From Paenibacillus alvei (GTDB lineage: Bacteria > Bacillota > Bacilli > Paenibacillales > NBRC-103111): 59,571 bases of DNA. Under the pieces are notes generated by a model. It had not been told where the DNA came from. It saw nothing but the letters and a program-made list of their open reading frames with translations, and ran no database searches. Each line of letters opens with the position of its first letter. Positions within the stretch are counted from its first letter, which is position 1. The position numbers and the translations under genes were made by a program. Location: positions 1 through 59,571 of the forward strand of contig CAMCVV010000008.1 of NCBI GenBank assembly GCA_945881905.1, written 5' to 3'. Below are positions 38,741 to 47,289 of the stretch, piece after piece.

Positions 38741-39759
38741 CAATCGACAACACCTCCTGCTTCGATGGTTACTGCATGAGCGATACAAGGTATGCTTTCT
38801 CCTTGCTGGTATGATAATGGAGATAACAGAGCGCCCGTTGCAACTACAAGTATTCGTTTCAGCTCACCTTGATTTAACCGCCTGATGAAGTGACCATACG
38901 TAATGACTGCTGAGCAACCACAGCCACTGCCGCCTGCTTGCACGGTTTGCTTATCTCTGTCATAAATCATAAGTCCTCCATCGACATACGTTGTTTCGTG
39001 AATAGGTATATGGTGTTTGCGCATTAGCTCAATGGCAATCGCATAACCAACTGCACCGAGATCACCTGTCATGATCACGTCATAATCACTTGGGCCTCGA
39101 TTTAAGTCTCTAAAATGAGCTTGCATCGTATCTACTGCAGCAGGAGCCATAGCTGCTCCCATGTTGAATGGGTCTGTAATCCCCATATCGACAATTCGAC
39201 CTATGGTCGCAGCAGTTACGATTGGGCCTTTGCCACTTTTGGCTAACACTGCTGACCCTGCACCTGTAACTGTAAACTGAGCCGTTGGTGGTTTCTGTGA
39301 ACCATACTCTGTCGGATAGCGGAATTGTTTTTCTGCGGTACAATTATGACTGCAGGTTCCACATAGAATCGTTTCAGCTGCTCCTGCATCAATCATGCAT
39401 GCAGACAAAGCAAGTCCCTGCATAGAAGTCGAACATGCTCCGAATATTCCAATGTATGGAATGTTCAACGTTCTTGCCGCAAATGAAGCTGATATAATTT
39501 GATTCATCAAATCCCCACCGACAAAAAATTGAACCTGACCACTGGTTAATCCTGCTTTATCCAAAGCAAGCTGAGTTGATTCTTCCAAAATTCTTCTTTC
39601 GGCTTTCTCCCATGACGGTTGTCCGATCGTCAATTCATCATGAACGACATCGAATTCGGATTGCATCGGACCTTTGCCTTCATCAGGACCCACAACAGTT
39701 GCTGTAGCAATGATCACCGGAGGACGCGTAAATACCCAGCTTTGATGCCCTGTTAACAT
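38740..39759 (-). CDS. spoVAD: SpoVAD, dipicolinate-binding spore protein
   Basis: 339 residues from the ATG at 39759 ([16 protein letters not shown]), preceded by a GGTGG-type site; six more codons are open upstream but overlap spoVAC. It has a thiolase-like fold: [20 protein letters not shown] (Cys in the active-site-like loop), [15 protein letters not shown]. SpoVAD binds dipicolinic acid for uptake into the forespore. Coupled to spoVAE by a 1-base overlap. Confidence 0.92.
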   Translation of the reverse strand: MLTGHQSWVFTRPPVIIATATVVGPDEGKGPMQSEFDVVHDELTIGQPSWEKAERRILEESTQLALDKAGLTSGQVQFFVGGDLMNQIISASFAARTLNIPYIGIFGACSTSMQGLALSACMIDAGAAETILCGTCSHNCTAEKQFRYPTEYGSQKPPTAQFTVTGAGSAVLAKSGKGPIVTAATIGRIVDMGITDPFNMGAAMAPAAVDTMQAHFRDLNRGPSDYDVIMTGDLGAVGYAIAIELMRKHHIPIHETTYVDGGLMIYDRDKQTVQAGGSGCGCSAVITYGHFIRRLNQGELKRILVVATGALLSPLSYQQGESIPCIAHAVTIEAGGVVD

Positions 39760-39764
39760 CTTAG

Positions 39765-40235
39765 CTACACCACCCAATCATAGATCAGATGACAAATCCC
39801 TACCACAAATGCAGCTACAGTTCCGAACACAATGACTGACCCAGCGAGTTTAAACATATTGCCACCAACCCCCAGGACTAGACCCTCGGAACGATGTTCA
39901 ATTGCTGCTGAACACATGGAGTTAGCGAATCCTGTAACAGGAACAGCGGTACCTGCGCCAGCCCATTGTGCGATTTTATCGTATACGCCCATGCTCGTTA
40001 AAATCACTGACAATAAAATGAGTACAGCTACAGTGGGATCACCAGACGTCTGATCTGTGAAACCAAACCAACGCTCAAACATCTCCATGATGCCTTGACC
40101 AAGCAAACAAATGAATCCGCCAACAACAAAAGCAAAAAAACAGTTCTTCCATACAGGTCTTTTGGGTTCTATGTGTTTAGCCATTTTTTGATATTCTTGT
40201 TGCACTTTCGTGAATTTCTTCATGTTATTTGCCAT
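39765..40235 (-). CDS. spoVAC: SpoVAC, spore dipicolinate channel / mechanosensitive protein
   Basis: 156 residues from the ATG at 40235 (AGAGGAGGGTG upstream). Cytoplasmic basic N-terminus (EYQKMAKHIEPKRPVWKNCF), then four membrane helices with FVVGGFICLLGQGIMEMF and AGAGTAVPVTGFANSMCSAA. SpoVAC of Bacillus acts as a mechanosensitive channel releasing dipicolinate in germination. First gene of the three-gene spoVA set; forespore (sigma-G) promoter expected in 40236-40458 but not pinned down. Confidence 0.9.
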   Translation of the reverse strand: MANNMKKFTKVQQEYQKMAKHIEPKRPVWKNCFFAFVVGGFICLLGQGIMEMFERWFGFTDQTSGDPTVAVLILLSVILTSMGVYDKIAQWAGAGTAVPVTGFANSMCSAAIEHRSEGLVLGVGGNMFKLAGSVIVFGTVAAFVVGICHLIYDWVV

Positions 40236-40458
40236 CTTCACCCTCCTCTGTGCATTCTGCAGATGTCCTCTTCATGAATGTCTTATCGTAGATTACCCAT
40301 TTCTGTGAGATGCCATTCTAGAGAAATCCGAGTTGAAGAATCATGGACGAATAACATTTAGGAACAAAGCAAAGACAGCTATGAATAACACGAAGAAATC
40401 TAGGGAAGGATAATCACGATGGATTGCACATTAGATCATTGTAAAGGAGGTCGTCGCA

Positions 40459-40665
40459 TTGACCGTCGCAGCTCAAGTAAAAACTTGTGTAGCCTCACTA
40501 AAAAGTGTTCAAGCGAGTCTTGAGACTTTTGCATTAGGTACAGAAAATCAGCAAGCGAAACAAATGTTCGAACAAGCTTCCAAAGATACACAACAAATCA
40601 TTCATCAAGTCGAATCACGCGTAGAACAATTAGAAAAAGAAGAACCTCAATATAAAGGTTTCTAA
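40459..40665 (+). CDS. DUF1657 small spore-associated protein
   Basis: 68 residues, all-helical: MTVAAQVKTCVASLKSVQAS then LETFALGTENQQAKQMFEQA and a Glu-rich tail. It matches the DUF1657 family found next to spoVA genes and DUF421 proteins in spore-formers. TTG start at 40459 with AAAGGAGGTCG upstream. It is divergent from spoVAC. Role unknown; its company suggests forespore expression. Confidence 0.85.
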   Translation: MTVAAQVKTCVASLKSVQASLETFALGTENQQAKQMFEQASKDTQQIIHQVESRVEQLEKEEPQYKGF

Positions 40666-40668
40666 TAC

Positions 40669-40714
40669 AAAAAAACCAGCATATCGTGAATCTGATAAGA
40701 TCACGGTGCTGGTT
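40669..40714. terminator. Bidirectional terminator between DUF1657 gene and the B12 ECF operon
   Basis: AACCAGC...GCTGGTT with an inner CGTGA/TCACG stem. On the minus strand it is followed by seven T, a strong stop for the ECF operon; it overlaps the last gene's stop codon. On the plus strand it serves the DUF1657 gene. Confidence 0.85.
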
Positions 40715-41408
40715 ATTTATGATTGATCGTGTTATCTTCATATTTTCGGTGGTATCGTTGAAGGATCCGAATCCATACTTTGCCGAAAAGTAATAGAAAT
40801 AGGACATTGCTGATCGCATGTGCAAGATCAAAATAAAAGCTTGCCATATGGACAGTGAGCACAGATGTCCACGTGACAACAGATACAAATCCGAACAAAT
40901 ACGGAATGTTCATGATCCACCCGAATAGAAAACCCCATACACAGCCAAAAACGATTCGAGCCAATGTCGTTCTAAGCAGAGAAGTACGCAACCAACCCGC
41001 TGTGGCTCCCATCATGCCCCATCCAAACATTTGCCAAGGTGTCCATGGGCCTTGCCCTAACATAAAGTTAGATACGAGCGCAGCAGTAGCTCCGATCAAA
41101 AACCCCGCATCGGCTCCAAACACAATCGCTGAAACAATAATCACGAACGAAGTCGGGGTCACACTCGGAATGGAAGCAAAAGGTACACGACTAACAGCTG
41201 CTAAAGCAGCCATAGAAGCAATCAATACCATTTCTCTGCTATGAAGTGGCTTGCGTTCTAACTTTATATAAAAAGGAAGCATCGCTACAATAATTACATA
41301 TACACTAATCCATACATAATAATCAGACAAAGCTTCGATAACTGAAGCCATGAGTCCAATGACCAAGAGCGTGATCATGATGACGTTCATCCATCGTTTT
41401 TTTGGCAT
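40713..41408 (-). CDS. ECF transporter S component (predicted cobamide/B12 specificity)
   Basis: About 231 residues from the ATG at 41408 (MPKKRWMNVIMITLLVIGLM); a longer frame starts 14 codons earlier. Six or so membrane helices. The block SREMVLIASMAALAAVSRVP with the small-residue A-x3-A motif is the S-component surface that docks onto EcfT. The family resembles the CblT/ECF-S proteins often annotated as thiamine or riboflavin type. Specificity for cobalamin or a precursor is inferred only from the B12 riboswitch at the head of the operon. It is the last gene and overlaps the ATPase gene by about 22 bp. Confidence 0.75.
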   Translation of the reverse strand: MPKKRWMNVIMITLLVIGLMASVIEALSDYYVWISVYVIIVAMLPFYIKLERKPLHSREMVLIASMAALAAVSRVPFASIPSVTPTSFVIIVSAIVFGADAGFLIGATAALVSNFMLGQGPWTPWQMFGWGMMGATAGWLRTSLLRTTLARIVFGCVWGFLFGWIMNIPYLFGFVSVVTWTSVLTVHMASFYFDLAHAISNVLFLLLFGKVWIRILQRYHRKYEDNTINHK

Positions 41409-43087
41409 GATGCAACAACATCTCCCCATCGAATGGCATGTGGGACCCATTCGCGAACTAACCGCTGAATCGGTGTGGTGTAGAAATAATTTTCTCTTAA
41501 GAATATCTCTGGAGTGGCATCCACGATGATCATGCCATTAAACATCAGCATACAACGATTAGCTACTTCTGCTGCGAATTCAATATCATGCGTCGCAATA
41601 ATTATTGTAGTACCTTGCCGGTGCGCTTGCAAGAGGTGGCTCTGGATGCGCTCTTTATACATGGGATCAAGTCCTTTGGTAGGTTCGTCCAACAAGAGAA
41701 TGCGTGGTTGTCTCATCAACACGCAAGCTATCGCAAGTATTTGTTTCTCTCCACCACTCAGATCAAATGGGTGACGAAGTAAACACTTCTCCAGGCCATA
41801 AGAAGCAATCGTTTCATTGAAGTCTATGCTGTACCCATGATTCTGCGCGTAAGCCATAGCTGATTCTAGCTCTTGCTTTACCGTTTCTTTCAGAAAATGA
41901 AGCATGGGTTGTTGACCGATATACCCTATGGAAGTGCCTGTAGGTCGACCTGCTGAAGGTAAGTTCGCTAAGGGTTGAAGATGTACTGTGCCATACTGTG
42001 GTTTCAGCATTCCTGCCATAAGTTGTAATAATGTAGATTTACCACTGCCATTCGCACCAAACAAAGCAACCAGATCGCCTTGATGAAGCTGTACTGAAAG
42101 GTTTTTGCAAATCAGTTTACTGTTTTTTTGATATCGAAATACAAGCTCTGAAACTGATAACACAGGAACTCTTTGAACATCAGATTGAACATCAGATTGA
42201 ACATCAGATTGAACATTAAGATGCGTCATCAAGCTCTCTCCTGCTTCGTCTGAAGTAAGCTGTATGTGTTCCCAATTCATAGAAGCTAGCTGCTGTCTAA
42301 TTCCTTGTACCGTCATCGGCACTTCTTCACGTGTGCCTAATGCAATCATCAGTTGCGTAGCAGTAGGAAGGTATAGATCGAGTTGAGGGTGATGACGAAC
42401 GATTTCCTGTTTCGTGCCCTGAGCTACAATGACTCCTTGATCAATCAAACAGATTCGATCTACCAGTGACCATACTTCTTCTAATCGATGCATCGTCATC
42501 AGCACGGTGATGCCATAATCTTGATGAATTTTCGCGAGAAGTTGCATGAAGCTTGATGCCGCAATCGGATCTAATTGAGAAAGCGGTTCATCGAGTAACA
42601 GTATTTTGGGTTGTACCATAAGGATTGAAGCCAATTGGACCAATTGTTGTTGTCCACCGGACAAGGACATCGTAGGTTGCTCTAATAAGGGTTCGAGATC
42701 AAATAATTGAGCCATTTCAGCAAGGCGTTTGCGCATCACTGTGAGTGGCAAACCTAGATTTTCCATGGAAAAAACAAGCTCATCCACTACCCGCTCCATC
42801 ACGATATGTTGTTCGGGGTGTTGCATGACAAAACCAATCATCGATGATGTTTCGCGCTGCGAATAATCACTAATCCGCTTCCCATCTATGATGATTTCAC
42901 CTGTCATCTTTCCTGCTGGCATGATTTCTGGCACGCATAATTTGAATAGTGTGGATTTGCCACTACCCGAAGCACCGCAAATCACGACCCATTGCCCTTG
43001 TTCGACCTGTACATGGAGATTATGGATTGCAGGTGTCGTATGATCAAGGTACGTAAAGCTTACATCATTGAATTCAATGAACGCCAT
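41387..43087 (-). CDS. Fused double ECF ATPase (EcfA-EcfA')
   Basis: 566 residues from the ATG at 43087 (MAFIEFNDVSFTYLD), preceded by a GGGAGAG site; an upstream GTG/ATG frame inside ecfT is rejected. Two complete ABC domains are fused. First: Walker A GASGSGKST, signature LSGGQQQLVQ, Walker B LLLDEPLSQLDP. Second: GANGSGKSTLLQ, LSGGEKQILA, LLLDEPTKGLDP. The linker holds a tetrapeptide repeat (SDVQ x3, DNA repeat 42173-42216). It powers the T/S membrane pair. Overlaps ecfT by 28 bp, so coupled. Confidence 0.92.
   Translation of the reverse strand: MAFIEFNDVSFTYLDHTTPAIHNLHVQVEQGQWVVICGASGSGKSTLFKLCVPEIMPAGKMTGEIIIDGKRISDYSQRETSSMIGFVMQHPEQHIVMERVVDELVFSMENLGLPLTVMRKRLAEMAQLFDLEPLLEQPTMSLSGGQQQLVQLASILMVQPKILLLDEPLSQLDPIAASSFMQLLAKIHQDYGITVLMTMHRLEEVWSLVDRICLIDQGVIVAQGTKQEIVRHHPQLDLYLPTATQLMIALGTREEVPMTVQGIRQQLASMNWEHIQLTSDEAGESLMTHLNVQSDVQSDVQSDVQRVPVLSVSELVFRYQKNSKLICKNLSVQLHQGDLVALFGANGSGKSTLLQLMAGMLKPQYGTVHLQPLANLPSAGRPTGTSIGYIGQQPMLHFLKETVKQELESAMAYAQNHGYSIDFNETIASYGLEKCLLRHPFDLSGGEKQILAIACVLMRQPRILLLDEPTKGLDPMYKERIQSHLLQAHRQGTTIIIATHDIEFAAEVANRCMLMFNGMIIVDATPEIFLRENYFYTTPIQRLVREWVPHAIRWGDVVASCQKNDG
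42173..42216. repeat. In-frame 12-bp tandem repeat (x3.7) in the ATPase linker
   Basis: Unit TTGAACATCAGA is repeated exactly three times plus 8 bases. On the coding strand it adds SDVQ units between the two ABC domains. Multiples of 12 keep frame, so copy-number change would only lengthen the linker. Confidence 0.95.
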
Positions 43088-43947
43088 TTCAACCAATCTC
43101 TCCCTTCGATGAGCACAGGTATGATTAAATAAATGGTCACACACCCATAAACCATCCATTGGTCTAGCGTTAGGGTAAGTGGTGACCGTTGCGGATAATA
43201 CTCAAATGTAACCAGACGAAGGAATACGCTCGTCAAGCTTCCGCTCGCGAGAACTATCCAAATCATCAATAGTACTTTATCGCGTTTACTCCAGTGGTAT
43301 AACGTGAATTGACTTCTTTGTCCACTGTGGTATCCTCGTGCTTTCATCGAATCAGCTGTATGTAATCCTTCTTCTAATGTCCAGGTTAACATCATTTGCA
43401 CCATAGACATCCCTAGAACTAGTTGTTTTTTCCGAGCAGACATGTTCAAGTGTTCATCATACGAACGATGGATTCGCATCAATTGTTGAAACCTGATCGT
43501 AAGTAATGTAAAACTACGTAATGCCATAGATACCAGCATAGCTCCCTTAGGGGATATGTTACTGAATAGAAACAGAATTTGACTCGATGCTAACACCTGT
43601 TGTGCTGACAAAATCCACATGAATAGTGTGAAAAGTTGGATCGCCGCAAAAAAACCATACATGACTGCTTCAAGCGTTATCGGTAACTTCCCTAGATAAA
43701 ATAAGAGGTGTTCACCTTGATGAGAAATCAAAGGATTCACTAGAAACCACACGAGACTCATCCCGATGTAGAAATAAAGCCATGAACCTTTCTTCGAAAA
43801 ACTACCTTGAACAAGATTTAAACAAACAGCAACTCCGAGCGATGTGAGAATAAACCATGGATGAGGATATATAAATAATAAGCTGATTGCACCTCCATAA
43901 TAGATGAATGCTACAAGTGGATGTACATGTCTTAGCCCCGTGTTCAT
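43060..43947 (-). CDS. ecfT: EcfT, ECF transporter transmembrane component
   Basis: 295 residues. Five to six membrane helices and a cytoplasmic coupling region. The diagnostic EcfT motif TADSMKARGYHSGQRS (Ala-Arg-Gly coupling helix that grips the ATPases) is near residue 200, with MALRSFTLLTIRFQQLMRI before it. It couples ATP hydrolysis to movement of the S component. Its start overlaps the end of the DUF4430 lipoprotein gene by 4 bp (ATGA), which ties that lipoprotein to the transporter. Confidence 0.92.
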   Translation of the reverse strand: MNTGLRHVHPLVAFIYYGGAISLLFIYPHPWFILTSLGVAVCLNLVQGSFSKKGSWLYFYIGMSLVWFLVNPLISHQGEHLLFYLGKLPITLEAVMYGFFAAIQLFTLFMWILSAQQVLASSQILFLFSNISPKGAMLVSMALRSFTLLTIRFQQLMRIHRSYDEHLNMSARKKQLVLGMSMVQMMLTWTLEEGLHTADSMKARGYHSGQRSQFTLYHWSKRDKVLLMIWIVLASGSLTSVFLRLVTFEYYPQRSPLTLTLDQWMVYGCVTIYLIIPVLIEGRDWLKWRSLNSMM

Positions 43948-44510
43948 GGCTTCAACTCGAGATCTTTACCAAAGTCTAAGGTATACAACCATTCAACGGA
44001 ATCGCCTACTTGGACTATGTAGGTACCTGCACTTTTTTGTGCATTCACACCATTCACTCGATAGAGCCAGCCACTTTTTGCGCCGCGATCTAATTGATAC
44101 AGTCCACCTATACCCAAAATATAAGCAGTCATCCCACGACCTGAATAATCAAGTTCGATACCATGTAACGCCGTGAGCTGTATGAGTAGTTCAAGTACGC
44201 TTGTCTGATCTTGAACTACAAGCTGAGTAGGTGGTAAGATTGTGCCGTGCTTGTCATCTCCGATAATCGTTAGCATAACACTTCGGAGTGCCTCCTGAGG
44301 AGCGACAGCAGATGAAGCTTCAGGATTTGCTGATGAAAGCGCAGGTTCAGACGCTTTAGTGTCTATTGGTTTGCTCTGTGTTAACACTTCATCTGCTTGC
44401 ACTTGGGAAGTTGGTTGGTTCGCGAAGCCACAACTTGTGACCATGATGATGAGTAAAGTCACGAGCACGATCCATCCCACTTGTCCTATGCGATTATGCA
44501 TGCTCGTCAC
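43944..44510 (-). CDS. DUF4430 lipoprotein (transcobalamin C-terminal-like domain)
   Basis: 188 residues. Signal region VGWIVLVTLLIIMVTSCGF with lipobox VTSC (Cys27), so a membrane-anchored lipoprotein. A Ser/Ala/Pro linker (about residues 30-72) precedes one DUF4430 domain: VMLTIIGDDKHGTILPPTQL, SVLELLIQLTALHGIELDYS, GRGMTAYILGIGGLYQLDRG, SGWLYRVNGVNAQKSAG and VGDSVEWLYTLD. DUF4430 corresponds to the beta domain of intrinsic factor/transcobalamin. Coupled to ecfT by ATGA. Inferred role: docking or receiving corrinoid at the membrane between the secreted binder and the S component. Confidence 0.85.
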   Translation of the reverse strand: MTSMHNRIGQVGWIVLVTLLIIMVTSCGFANQPTSQVQADEVLTQSKPIDTKASEPALSSANPEASSAVAPQEALRSVMLTIIGDDKHGTILPPTQLVVQDQTSVLELLIQLTALHGIELDYSGRGMTAYILGIGGLYQLDRGAKSGWLYRVNGVNAQKSAGTYIVQVGDSVEWLYTLDFGKDLELKP

Positions 44511-44532
44511 TTCCTTTCCTTCATATAGTTGA

Positions 44533-44960
44533 TTATCGTTTCATCTGCTTGGCGCGAATCATGATGACAGCTATCATTTCTCGAGTTACATATTCGTTAG
44601 CTTTGAAGTGTGACTCATCCATGCCATTCATCAAGCCTTCTCTAACCACGGCTTGTAGATGAAGAAGTGAAGAAGGTGACATGTTCTGCAGATCAATAAA
44701 TGTGTGAGGTTTCGTGATTGAAGTATCCAACTGTAACGCTCTAGATAGCATCACAGCGAATTGTCCGCGAGTAAGTTTCTCATCAGGAGCAAATACTCCT
44801 AGTGTTAACCCTTCCACGAATCCCAGTTGTCTAGCGCTTTCGATATATGCCGCATATCATTTCTCTGAAGAGACATCTGTGAAGCTTGACTTTGTGATTG
44901 GTGATTCAGCAATACCCAACATATCATGATACCTAGCGCATTGGCTTGGATAATCGCAGA
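44533..44960 (-). pseudogene. Broken S-layer-homology (SLH) anchor region
   Basis: Remains of two to three SLH motifs. On the minus strand one frame shows AIIQANALGIM (end of an SLH repeat). Another frame then reads SSFTDVSSEK-stop-YAAYIE SARQLGFVEG, where a TGA at 44859-44857 replaces the conserved Trp of SEKWYA. After that, FAPDEKLTRGQFAVMLSRAL and a third motif ending EYVTREMIAVIMIRAKQM are open to the stop at 44533. The open part has only a GTG (44817) without a ribosome site. Either this was the C-terminal cell-wall anchor of the 710-residue B12 protein or a separate SLH gene. A sequencing error at one or two positions would also explain it. Confidence 0.7.
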
Positions 44961-44978
44961 TAACGCTCAAGGAGAAGC

Positions 44979-47111
44979 CTATCGCATATCGTTGAACAAG
45001 TTCAATGGTTGTTCGTAACGCAGAACGCTCGGCGAACCTTTGGCTTGGTAGCCTGTTACCACAATCGTGTAATGTCCTGCAGGCAATCCTTCACTGATCG
45101 TGATTGAACCATCTGAATTCGTTGTATGGGTTTGATTGGCGACTTGAACTTGAACGCCTACAGCAGGAGTGACGATGGCTTTCATTAATGTCGAGTCCCA
45201 ACTTTCTTGTGTGACCCTTATCTGCATAGGTTGTTTGTTGGTTGGATCAGCTTGGGATAATTGAATGTCGTGAATATATGCTGTTGCGTATCCATAGTAT
45301 ACATACACATGGTCGTTAGGTCGCAAATCATAATCTTCGATCCCTGTGTCCGGATACACCCATGTACCACCTCTTTGGATAGCAAACATCCAACCATCTG
45401 TGTCTGTTTCTTCATCATTACCTACTCTCGTTACATATTTCCCGTAACTCGAATCCTCCACAGTTAGCATGAGCTTGCTTTTCCTTGCGACTTGTTCGAG
45501 TGCATCTACACCACTGATCGCTGTGACGGTTTCACTTGCAAGTGATCCTCGGCTACCTTCAATCGTTATTCGTACTTGAACTTGCTTAGAAGCGACTTTG
45601 AACGTTCTCATGGCTTTCAAGATCAGAGGAGCCGCATCTTGTTGATACCCAGTAACAATCGCAACGGCTTGTCCCACAGACGATACACCTGTAAACGAAG
45701 CTTCTCCTAATTCATTCGATAAGACCGATTGTTGAGCTACAGTTACGAGAACTCCTTGGGCTGGCGTCGTAACGGCTTGATTTAATAACGTATCCCATTC
45801 TGTTTGTAGGACACGAATCGTGAAGGCTTGATTCACTTTAGGTTGCTCTGGCGTGATGATTATTTGTTGGGTTAGCTTAGTACTTCCACCAAAGTATACA
45901 TAGAGATGGTCCATCGGTTCAAGGTTGAAATCAGCCATGCCTCCTTGCGGATGAATCCACGCATCTTGGCGCTTGATCGCAAACAACCATCGATCGTTAC
46001 CCTTTTCTTGAATGCCTTGAATGCTTGATACATAAGGCCCACTCACAGAATCTGTTACCACTAGCTGCAAGTTCTCATTTGTAGCCAAGTTTCGCAGCGC
46101 TGCTAACGCTGTCGATGCTTCAACAACACCAAGTGATAGTGTTGATTGTGATCCTTCAACGGTAATACTGACTTGCGTCGATACACTGACTTTATAGAAT
46201 AATGATCCTTGCTGCTGCAGCCACATCCGATATGCCGTTAAGGCTTGTAGAGCTTGCTCCGTGGAGATTTGATAAGACTGCGATCCGATGCTATGAGCGA
46301 ATCCACCATCTGTAGTTTGGTATTGCGCGAGTCGTTGCAATAGGTTATTGCTTTTGGTGAACGCTCTAGATTGCGGATCGATTCCCAAACTCGTCAATGC
46401 AATGATGACTTGAGCGATACTTTCACTTGTTTCACCTAATTCTGCAAACCCACCGTTGGGTAATTGTTTCGATGACAGCCAAGCTACTGCTTGATCCACA
46501 ATCGGTTTCACCAACGTATTCAACTCATAGTAAGGTGCTAGTGCAGTAATCGCCATTGCAGTAACATCTATGCTACTCGTATCGCCTGCTGCATAAGGCC
46601 ATCCCTTGTCAGGGTTAGAGGAATCTAGAAGTGTTTGCAATAATACGTCACGCATCTTACTTTCATGCGGCAGTAGTGGGCTTCTCCCGCTATCTAAAGC
46701 AATTAAACCAAAAATCACAGACATGTTTCCTTTTGCAGGTACTTGCGAATCTTTGCTCAAGATATCCATTAAATTATACCCTGCGATGCGAGTAGGATTG
46801 TGACCCAAAGTATGTAAGACAATAATCAAACGTTCAATATCTGCGGGGTTATTCCATTTCCCTTTACTTTTGGTTACATAGGACTCGATTTCTTTGAGGT
46901 AGCTATTCCCGGATACCAGCATACCAGCTCGCGATAAAGCAAATACTGACCAATCGGTAAGCTCATTGCTTTGTAAATATGCGCCAGCTTGTGTGATCTG
47001 ACGATTGAGTAAGGCATCTGCTTTTTGATCATGGCCTATGATAGCTCCAACAAACAGGAGCATCATACCAAATACTACTAGTATCGATACAATCTTAAAT
47101 CTTCTCATCAT
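44979..47111 (-). CDS. Secreted intrinsic-factor/transcobalamin-like protein (helical toroid plus two DUF4430 domains)
   Basis: 710 residues. Signal peptide or anchor at 8-27. Residues ~35-300 form helical repeats of the prenyltransferase/squalene-cyclase alpha-alpha toroid type: NPDKGWPYAAGDTSSIDVTA, LPNGGFAELGETSESIAQVI, TTDGGFAHSIGSQSYQISTE. Then DUF4430 no. 1 (~313-409; ends NLEPMDHLYVYFGG), an Ig/carboxypeptidase-like module (~410-505), DUF4430 no. 2 (~511-608; ends LRPNDHVYVYYGY) and a second Ig-like module (~609-700). A toroid plus this beta domain is the fold of animal intrinsic factor, haptocorrin and transcobalamin. The gene is first behind a B12 riboswitch and upstream of an ECF transporter, so extracellular corrinoid capture is inferred. 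The signal peptide and repeats are seen; binding is not proven. An AGGAGAG site precedes the ATG. Confidence 0.85.
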   Translation of the reverse strand: MMRRFKIVSILVVFGMMLLFVGAIIGHDQKADALLNRQITQAGAYLQSNELTDWSVFALSRAGMLVSGNSYLKEIESYVTKSKGKWNNPADIERLIIVLHTLGHNPTRIAGYNLMDILSKDSQVPAKGNMSVIFGLIALDSGRSPLLPHESKMRDVLLQTLLDSSNPDKGWPYAAGDTSSIDVTAMAITALAPYYELNTLVKPIVDQAVAWLSSKQLPNGGFAELGETSESIAQVIIALTSLGIDPQSRAFTKSNNLLQRLAQYQTTDGGFAHSIGSQSYQISTEQALQALTAYRMWLQQQGSLFYKVSVSTQVSITVEGSQSTLSLGVVEASTALAALRNLATNENLQLVVTDSVSGPYVSSIQGIQEKGNDRWLFAIKRQDAWIHPQGGMADFNLEPMDHLYVYFGGSTKLTQQIIITPEQPKVNQAFTIRVLQTEWDTLLNQAVTTPAQGVLVTVAQQSVLSNELGEASFTGVSSVGQAVAIVTGYQQDAAPLILKAMRTFKVASKQVQVRITIEGSRGSLASETVTAISGVDALEQVARKSKLMLTVEDSSYGKYVTRVGNDEETDTDGWMFAIQRGGTWVYPDTGIEDYDLRPNDHVYVYYGYATAYIHDIQLSQADPTNKQPMQIRVTQESWDSTLMKAIVTPAVGVQVQVANQTHTTNSDGSITISEGLPAGHYTIVVTGYQAKGSPSVLRYEQPLNLFNDMR

Positions 47112-47193
47112 TGGGATTACTCTCCTTCATCGACGTTAGCTAATGACTTTCAACGTCTTTGAACTAGAAATAGTGCTGAACTTCATGTTCATC

Positions 47194-47223
47194 AAAAAAA
47201 GCATTCCCGTGTGAGGAATGCTT
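47194..47223 (-). terminator. Riboswitch expression-platform terminator
   Basis: Minus strand AAGCATTCC-TCACACG-GGAATGCTT followed by a run of T, between the cobalamin riboswitch and the 710-residue gene. It is the expected OFF-state stop when B12 is bound. Confidence 0.9.
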
Positions 47224-47289
47224 GGCAAGTAAAACTGAAAGACACAGAAAGATACAAATGCATGCAATTTGCATCGAACTGTACTCACG

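Noticed and set aside
42173-42216. Short direct repeats resembling an array
   Set aside because: The repeats are 12 bp, contiguous, in frame within the ATPase gene and without spacers; not CRISPR.
44533-44817. SLH protein as an intact 94-residue gene
   Set aside because: Starts at a GTG without ribosome site in mid-domain; upstream SLH sequence in the same frame is cut by a TGA at the conserved Trp.
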